Positions 57,496-64,000 of a stretch of DNA of 64,000 bases are shown here, piece by piece (position 1 is the stretch's first letter; each line of letters begins with the position of its first letter). A program made the translations under genes and the position numbers. Under the pieces are notes generated by a model. It did no database searches. It was given only the letters and a program-made list of their open reading frames with translations, and was not told where the DNA came from. The stretch lies in NCBI GenBank assembly GCA_963966185.1, contig CAWZYM010000283.1, positions 2,242,501 to 2,306,500 of the forward strand, in the 5' to 3' direction. The stretch comes from Rhabditoides inermis (lineage: Eukaryota > Nematoda > Chromadorea > Rhabditida > Rhabditidae).

Positions 57496-58249
57496 CAGTA
57501 CGAGGTCCACCAGTCTCTGGAGCAGCAGATGATGCGCCAGGCAGTGGCTGTGGGTTACTGTAGTCTATCGTATACCGTAACCCTAGTACCATAGTGGTAC
57601 CGAATATTCTTTCAGCACAGTAACTGTCTCGAATACCTGGTGCGTTGTCTCATTCTTGCGACGGAAAAGGATATGATGCGACTGCAGAGTGTGAGTTTTG
57701 TTTGCGTGTTTTGAGGCTGTCGGAAACGCAATGCGCGGATAGTGTGCACTGTCTGCGAGTAAGTGTGGTCAGGGGGCGGGGCTTAACCTCGGCTGGGCCG
57801 GCCGCGCGGCGAGTCTCCATTCTAGGCGTTGCTGTTACGTTTTGGGTAGCGTATTTCTGGATGTTCTAATATATGTTTGTTGTTTTAAGTATGTCGGGGT
57901 GCTATATGAATATTTCGCGCAAACTTTTTCTATCCTTTTCGGCGCATTCGTTAGTATGTAGCCCGTTTCGTAATTTCGAAATGGTTCGTGAGCTATTCGT
58001 AATTCTTTCTTCAGGTTTTAGCTTTGTCTTTTGTGTACCTAGGAAGGTTTAGCCTCGCGTAGATTAATCTACTATTTCCCTTATCCAGCAGTCACTCCGC
58101 TATCGGCTTTGTCGCACTATTGACAGCAATTTTCCGGCTCGCCTTGCTTGTTAGGTTTATGTCTAGGATGTATGTTTCTTTTTTTTCTGATTTCGTTATG
58201 CCGCATATAAGTCGGGTTCAATTGGTTTTTTCGCAATAATATGGAAAAC

Positions 58250-58460
58250 TATGAAATAGGTAAATATTGCCTGCAAAATCGGCCGAGGGCCGATAATGCA
58301 GATGGTTCTGCCCGCTTTGTCTGCGATTAGGCTGTAAAATCGGCCCTGTGCTAATTTTACAGACTGTCTGAATTTCGTCTGCAAAATCGGCCCAGGGCCG
58401 ATTCTGCAGATGAGTTCTCGCTGCACTTCTGCAAAGTTGTCCATGAGCTGTCCATGGGCC
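58250..58460. repeat. Repeated TGCAAAATCGGCC words
   Basis: Three to four diverged copies of CTGCAAAATCGGCCCAGGGC occur at about 60-bp spacing. Each contains a small palindrome (CGGCCCAGGGCCG). Confidence 0.7.
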
Positions 58461-58902
58461 TATTTTACAATGCAAAGACAGAACACTTGGAAATTAATAG
58501 TTCGTTTCATTTTTGAACTATTTTACAATTCATTCACAGAATTTCAAGAGCGATTTCGCATCATAAGTTGTTAAATATCTACCATAGACAGTTTTGCAAT
58601 TTCAGTCGCATTGTAATGTAATGTTGTAATGTTTATCGTAATCGACTAGGATAGGTATACACGGGAGCAATAAATAACGAAGATGCAAAAGCAACAATGT
58701 ACAGTACATGCTACAGTAATATATGGGTGGATAGATGCTGCTGCCGTGGGAGACAGACCGCAGTAGAGTGACCGCACCCGCGCCCCCGATGCCTACCCCG
58801 GCACCGCCCCCAGAGTGGAGTGGCTACCACATAGTGGAGTAGTGCCGATAACTGTAATTGAGGAAGACGCGCAGCATTGCGCGGTAAAGTGCAGTCAGTA
58901 TA

Positions 58903-59330
58903 CTAGTTCGCTGTATATGATTTCAGAACATTTTTCATGAGATAGTTCGTCAGATTTGTTTTGAATATTTTGGAATTGTCTTCACAAACGATGGAAGTTG
59001 GTAACTGATTCCAAACAGTGCAAACTCTGTGAGATAGGAAAGATTGTTCGAGAGCAGTGGTTGATTTTGAGAAGATTTTCAGTCCATTTCCTCTACTCCT
59101 TGACTGAATTGTAGATTCTTTCGAGTACAATACAATCGGATTGTCTTCTTTGTCCACCCAAACTTGACCATACACATACTTGTGTGCAGTACAAACATCT
59201 TTGATTGTTCTGCGCAATGAAAGAGGTTTGAGATCAAGTTCTTTCAGTCTTTGATCATACTCAAGATTCGGACAAAAACGTTTTGTAAACTTTCTTTGAA
59301 TTTTCTCAACTTTAGTTGAGAAAATTAGTT
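58903..59330 (-). mobile_element. LINE reverse-transcriptase C-terminal fragment
   Basis: The - strand reads KVEKIQRKFTKRFCPNLEY, DQRLKELDLKPLSLRR and FLSHRVCTVWNQLPTSIV, ending FKTNLTNYLMKNV. This is the conserved tail of Jockey/CR1-clade LINE polymerases (the R-x-x-x-x-WN-x-LP motif). It is 5'-truncated, with no target duplication found, and lies inside copy 1 of the composite element. Confidence 0.85.
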
Positions 59331-59464
59331 GTCAGTTTCAAAGTTCTCTATAACTTTGCGAAAAAATCAATTGAACCCGACTTATATACTTGTGACCTTC
59401 GTGTATGCGCGCGGTTCTCCGGCCGATACGTGATGCTGCGTGTAGGGATGAGTGTCCCTTCGGA

Positions 59465-59880
59465 CCCGGTGATCCGATGATGTGTGAGCCGCATGCGAGA
59501 TGCGTGGAGATCAACGAGTGTGATGGGATCAGTGTCCCTCCGGATCCAGTGATCCGATGATGTGTGTGGGCCGCAGGCCAGAGGCGAGGAGATCTGCGAG
59601 TGTAACGGGATCAGTGTCCCTCCGGATTCAGTGATCCGATGATGTGCGTGAGCCGCAGGCGAGAAGCGAGGAGATCTGCGAGCGGATGGGATCCCGCTGG
59701 ATTTAGTGATCTGGTGATGTGTGAGCCGCATCCGAGAGGCGAGGAGATTTGCGAGTGTGATGGAATCAGTGTCCTCCCAATTTCACTAATCCGAAGGTGT
59801 GTGGGAGCATGCGAGAGGCGAGGATCTTCGCGAGTGTGTTTGGAACAGCGTCCCTCCGTATTCAGTGACCCGACGATGCG
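59465..59880. repeat. Minisatellite of about 80-bp units
   Basis: Five to six diverged units each contain GTGATCCGATGATGTGTGAG-like sequence, GCGAGGAGATCTGCGAGTG and GGGATCAGTGTCCCTCCGGA. They start near 59471, 59549, 59632, 59707, 59783 and 59866. Confidence 0.85.
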
Positions 59881-59895
59881 CACGTGTATTACACG

Positions 59896-60207
59896 CCCAA
59901 TCTCGGACGGAGTTTCCACCCCGACCACACAGAACTTGATGTCCTGTCCCAATTTGAGCAGCACCGTGACAATTATCGTTACTAACAGTTACTATTACTG
60001 CTACTTATAACGCCCAATCTTGATTTGGTAGGAATATGCAAATTTTGAAAATTTGCATATTTGCCTATTTTGATTCAAATTGTGTTAGATCGAACTGTCT
60101 ATACCTATTCTATCCAGACAATCATAGTTATGCTCAAAAACATAGATGGTTGAAGCACACCAACAAATTCTGTAAGGTCGGGGTGGAAACTCCGTCCGAG
60201 ATTGGGA
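59896..60207. repeat. Inverted repeat next to the minisatellite
   Basis: CCCAATCTCGGACGGAGTTT and its continuation CCACCCCGACC (59896-59930) return as the reverse complement at about 60175-60207. It may be the ends of a small element. Confidence 0.75.
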
Positions 60208-61591
60208 CGCTCGTCGCACGTGTGAGCCGAGAGCCCGGAGCAATACGCGAAGAGTCTGCGTGTGCCATAATTGATGTGCTGCCGATTTGTCTTCAGTGGT
60301 GGAATTAGCCCCCCCCCCGATTTCGGTATCTCAACGTTCAACGTTGAGATGGCGATGACGCGTGCGGGCCAGATTTAATGCGCGAGGAGCTTCGTGTTTA
60401 CGTTGGAATCAGCTTTTCGTTGGATGTCAGCGAACTCGTCTTGATCCTAGGATACGCGCGTAGTGATTTGCGTCTACGATCTCGTCGATCGTCCAGCCAA
60501 TGTATTAGCGCATCGAGCGCGTTTGTTCTGATATTATTTAGAAAAAGGCGCCCGTATTGTATTGCTGGGGGCTGGAGGTTATAGGAGTGGGAGCTGCTTC
60601 GAAAAAGGCGAGTGAGTGTCCAAAGCAGAAAGCACGGGTGGATGCGTTGTACGAGCTTTGAGTTATTCACTGTGGTGGACGTAGTGTTATAGCTTCTTTA
60701 CACTGAATTTATCGTCGGCTCTTCGGGTAGGAGCGCCAAGGTATTCAACACCGACCGCACCGACTCACTCGTGTGATGAAATCTCACCCGACGCTTGACC
60801 CGACATTTCCGATCTCATCACACGAGTGCAGCTGCTCCCTCTTTTTGAACACGTCGATGACTTCGGACTGCCCATACCGCTTCCGCTGTTGTCTGCCTCG
60901 TCCGCACCTTCTCGCCGCCACTTCCATCTGCCCGCTCACACGAGGTGCCGTTAAACATCAGTGACGACATCCGAGTATGTAGTACGCACGATGGCGTTCG
61001 GTGACGATGGCTAGGCGCAACGATAGCGTGGAGGCTCGAGTGAACATTTCTGATAGTTTGCTTCTGCGTTGCGTGTTGTACTGCCTTTACGCGATGGGTT
61101 ACAGACGCTCTGTATGCGACGGTTTGGACTTTCGATTACCGCGTCACGGGGTCACGCCCCAGCGGTATCAGTGGAAACCGTAGTCGTTGTATTGACAATG
61201 CACGATATGGATTCAGTGCTGACGTTCTCCCATGCTCATCCTACTTCTCCCAGCACATGCATTATGCCTCGTTTGCATTGTGGCTATTGCGTATACATAC
61301 GTTTGGCTCTTACCAGCGCATTTCTCCGGTTCGAAACGAATAACGAGTACGAATGTGACACGAGATTCATTAAGACCTGTATGTGTTTAGCAGAGCGACG
61401 AGAGGGTTGAAGAAGGGTAACAAAACGACATGTTGAGCCAACTCACTTGCAGGTGGCGACATTGGAGGTGCCGCGGGCGGTCGTGCGTTGAGATAGCACG
61501 CGTGCGATTCACTGCCTACCTAGCCATGGCACCCGCACACGTGCATGCCTTTCACACGGTATAGATACCAGCGCGTATGTTTTTCTGTTCT
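60208..61591. other. Unexplained interior of the composite element
   Basis: There is no gene or family. Local features are CATCACACGAGTG facing CACTCGTGTGATG (60765-60830) and a C run at 60311. The sequence is more GC-rich than the flanks. Open stretches exist on several frames but show no recognisable domain. Confidence 0.5.
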
Positions 61592-62641
61592 AGCACGTCC
61601 TTCCCCCTACTTTTGCGTTTACGGTTACAGACTTGAAATTAGCGTTATGGCGTAGCGCAGCGGAGCTATAATGCGTGTTTTGAGGCTGTCGGAAACGCAA
61701 TGCGCGGATAGTGTGCACTGTCTGCGAGTAAGTGTGGTCAGGGGGCGGGGCTTAACCTCGGCTGGGCCGGCCGCGCGGCGAGTCTCCATTAGGCGTTGCT
61801 GTTCCACCCTCCCTCCCGCACAGCAACAAGGATAGGCCACCTTCCGCCCTCCCACCCGGTGGCTCGTTCTCACACTAACACACGACGGATCAAAGACCAC
61901 CTTCATGCTCACTGTGCGTGGTCTCGCACACACGCTGTACACGGTCCCGACGCATGCCGTGCAGCCGGTGCTTCATACGAGTTATCGTATCTCTACGTGT
62001 ATCGAAATCAGCGCCGCAGACAATACAATCCTGACACTCGGTGCATGTCTTTACCACGTGCCACTAGATGCTGTACCCTACCGTACCGCGCGCACAAGGG
62101 CTCGGCGGCGGCGAGTGCAGTAAGCGCTGCGTACGCGCGGTATCGAAACTAGATAGTTTGGTAACCTTCATTTCGCGCTGCGTTCTCCGCTCCCACTACT
62201 GGTATACGGTAATATCCTTTATATCATGTTTCAGTCTTTTCCTCATGTCAGCACTTTCAGCCCAGGTAGGTTTTTAATTCGCTTTTAGCCTCTGCCTTTC
62301 ATCTTCCACGCTTTGGCCCCGCCAGCCAGTCCCATCATTTCATGACACGAGACCAAGCAAGAGATGAGGCGACCCCGTCGCCGGTTCCGTCGACAGTCGA
62401 CGGTGCTAAACCCCACATACATTGCGTTTCACTACCCGAATAAAGCACGTCCTTCCCCCTACTTTTGCGTTTACGGTTACAGACTTAAAATTAGCGTTAT
62501 GGCGTAGCGCAGCGGAGCTATAATACTTGTTTGCTTGCTTGTTTACTTCTCATTTTCAGCTTTCAATGTCTCGCATCATCCAGGGGCACATGAGCCAGTT
62601 CCTGCACGACTATCTTCACGAGGTGCTACTCTCGCTCTTTT

Positions 62642-62676
<35 letters not shown>

Positions 62677-63097
62677 TTCTGTCTGACTCTAACTTACATT
62701 AGGGTTCGAACGCTGCCCGCAACACACTCCGTCTGCGCCTCGAACACCAACTCGACTTCCGTCCCAGTTCCATGGTAGCGATTTTCAATGGATTCTATTG
62801 ATTGATTATTCATTGATTGATTGATGGAATGATTGATTCCAGGCTCGTCTGCAGAGGATTCGACAAGAAATGCACGACGTGCGCTGCTACGAGAAGAAGT
62901 GTACCGAGTGACGTCGTTCCGAGGAACAAGATGCTTACAACTTATGATACTTACAAGAAATGATTATTAAAGTATATAGATGATGACAATGTTTTTTTTT
63001 AAATCATAATTATGTTAAACAACTGTGTATTAACTAAACTAAGACAAGAAATGTACTTACACAAAGAAAATCTAGTAAGTACTTCTTTATTTCTCAA

Positions 63098-63531
63098 TCA
63101 GCTGCTGGGTTTGATGATATCAAAGAGATGCGCCATTTCGAAGAGGCTGGTGCGCTCATGGATCACATCCTGAAATAGTGTGGATGAGAGAGAGGGGGGT
63201 AGGAGGCTTGGAGAGAGTCAGAGTCAGAGTCAGAGAGAGAGAGAGAGAGAGAGAGACTCACGTCGATAATGTTGATAATACGCATGATAAGCATCATCCT
63301 GTGCGCGTAGTTCGATGTGTCCATCTGAAATGAAATCTTGTGAAAACGAAGAGCGCCTAATCTGAATTTTCTGAATTTCTCGTTTCATCAATAGGAACAA
63401 ATACAGTACGCGTTTGTATGACTGTAGACTCGCCTGGAACAAGAAGTAGTCGTGCAGTTCGTTCGCGATCGAATCACGGACTATCTCGGCTTTATCGTGC
63501 GCTGCTTGAGAAACGTCGTGTACCTCTGAAA

Positions 63532-63582
<51 letters not shown>

Positions 63583-64000
63583 CACCTTCAACACTCCACA
63601 GCAGTGTGCACAACATGAATATCATCTCGAATTGCGAGAGTCGTGCCTCCAGGATCGGCTGGGCGACGCGGCGCACCATCTGAGTGTAGAGCGGCTGGAA
63701 CATTCTGAAAATGCTTTTTTTGCTCTAGTTTCAAAGGTACCCCCCGCGCTTCAAGATGTTTCCATGCGACAGCTTTTTGCTTTAGATAAAACAAGCTCTG
63801 GACACTCTCTTTGTAATTGCTACTTGTTTTGACGACCCCGACTAGCAAGTCAAACGGATTCACTTAAACATTTCATCAAAGACACAGTGGCGACTTATTC
63901 TGGCTTCTACATGTCATACGAGATTATTATAACATAAACCAAAATCGATTGGTTCGAAAGAACGACTATTTAGCGTTTCTGAGAATGTTGCAACAATCGA
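63098..64000 (-). CDS. Nuclear hormone receptor, 3' part (ligand-binding domain)
   Basis: The last four exons are 63586-63704, about 63425-63523, 63262-63324 and 63098-63169 (TGA 63098-63100). They encode LSQFEMIFMLCTLLW, EVHDVSQAAHDKAEIVRD, NELHDYFLFQ, YAHRMMLIMRIINIIDVI and HERTSLFEMAHLFDII. This is the C-terminal half of a ligand-binding domain of the nematode supplementary (HNF4-derived) type, helices 8 to 11. The intron after FLFQ uses a GC donor (GCGAGT). The exon(s) to the right (63730-64000) are unclear, and the zinc-finger domain lies outside the window. It converges with the BATH fragment, whose stop is at 62909-62911. Confidence 0.75.

Larger units (their letters stand above)
57706..62526. 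mobile_element. Two head-to-tail copies of an unclassified element
   Basis: Copy 1 (57706-61674) and copy 2 (61675-62526) share about 120 bp at the left (GTGTTTTGAGGCTGTCGGAA onward) and about 80 bp at the right (GCACGTCCTTCCCCCTACTT to GCGCAGCGGAGCTATAAT). Copy 2 is an 852-bp internally deleted form. The whole insert is flanked by TTGTTTGC (57698-57705 and 62527-62534), an 8-bp direct repeat. The outer ends are only weakly inverted (GTGTTTT and ATAATAC). No transposase is recognised. The interior carries a LINE fragment, a minisatellite and inverted repeats. Confidence 0.7.
57053..62911 (+). pseudogene. 5'-truncated BATH copy split by a 4.8-kb insertion
   Basis: It is on the + strand, opposite to the other BATH genes. 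It starts abruptly at an intron/exon border (57041-57053) right after the ubiquitin fragment, so the MATH part is missing. Exons encode SRHDFTIICRDGRAAFPKEM, LRATSPYFR, AHFKSDEGRTAVDKREDSS, VVTYMFTGTFDPSNQGKDLS, VEEIIAIVHRFQLYEG, EVHQSLEQQMMRQAVA and LVRCLILATEKDMMRL. After 4.8 kb of inserted DNA in an intron they resume with SRIIQGHMSQFLHDYLHE (62560-62622), ARNTLRLRLEHQLDFR (62703-62774) and a last exon ending DVRCYEKKCTE (stop 62909-62911). The exons themselves are open, so a BTB-only product is possible if a promoter exists, but a pseudogene is likelier. Confidence 0.7.

Noticed and set aside
59348..60010. Reverse-strand protein with repeated HHRITESGGTLIP
   Set aside because: It follows the 80-bp minisatellite units, and the frame is kept only because the units are near multiples of three. 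There is no homology or splice support.
57706..62526. An LTR retrotransposon with two LTRs
   Set aside because: The repeated left ends match for only about 120 bp and the right ends for about 80 bp. The terminal dinucleotides are not TG/CA, and no gag, protease or integrase is seen.

Overview
This is nuclear DNA from a rhabditid-type nematode. The genes have many exons and short GT-AG introns (often 45-70 nt) with TTTCAG-like acceptors. The gene content is nematode-typical: Sre/Sra-type chemoreceptor GPCRs, MATH-BTB (BATH) genes, a divergent nuclear hormone receptor and a worm-style CK1/TTBK pseudokinase. GA/CT microsatellites, MITEs and fold-back elements fill much of the non-coding DNA. The species cannot be named from the sequence alone. 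Exon borders below were joined by reading splice sites and checking that codon phase is kept.

Layout. Positions 1-35302 are a tandem segmental duplication: unit 1 (1-16293), unit 2 (16294-34332) and the start of a third copy (34333-35302). Each full unit carries, in order, an orphan gene piece, a GYF-domain coiled-coil gene (+), a chemoreceptor (-), a secreted S1 protease (-) and a BATH gene (-). Unit 1 looks the more decayed: its GYF gene has an in-frame TGA and its protease has lost a splice donor, and unit 2 reads intact at both places. The units also differ by clean transposon insertions, which gives filled/empty-site pairs inside one window. A fourth, divergent BATH gene follows at 35340-37434.

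Positions 37725-54096 are a housekeeping block on the + strand: CACTIN (18 exons, 687 aa), ALG3 (13 exons, 423 aa) and NDUFAF5 (11 exons, 342 aa). A pseudokinase gene lies on the - strand inside one CACTIN intron. ALG3 introns hold a MITE that was itself hit by an RTE retrotransposon.

Positions 54242-64000 are accessory again: a chemoreceptor (-), a broken polyubiquitin pseudogene (-) and a 5'-truncated BATH copy (+). That BATH copy is split by a 4.8-kb, two-copy head-to-tail insertion. The 3' end of a nuclear hormone receptor (-) runs off the right edge.

The three housekeeping genes act separately (pre-mRNA splicing, ER N-glycan assembly, mitochondrial complex I assembly). The accessory genes belong to fast-turnover families for sensing, proteolysis and substrate-adaptor functions. 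Two signals are least explained by known annotation: the short introns made almost entirely of a few recurring palindromic words (TACGGTA/TACAGTA, ATCGAT, GGTAGATC), and the unrecognised GYF plus three-repeat coiled-coil protein.
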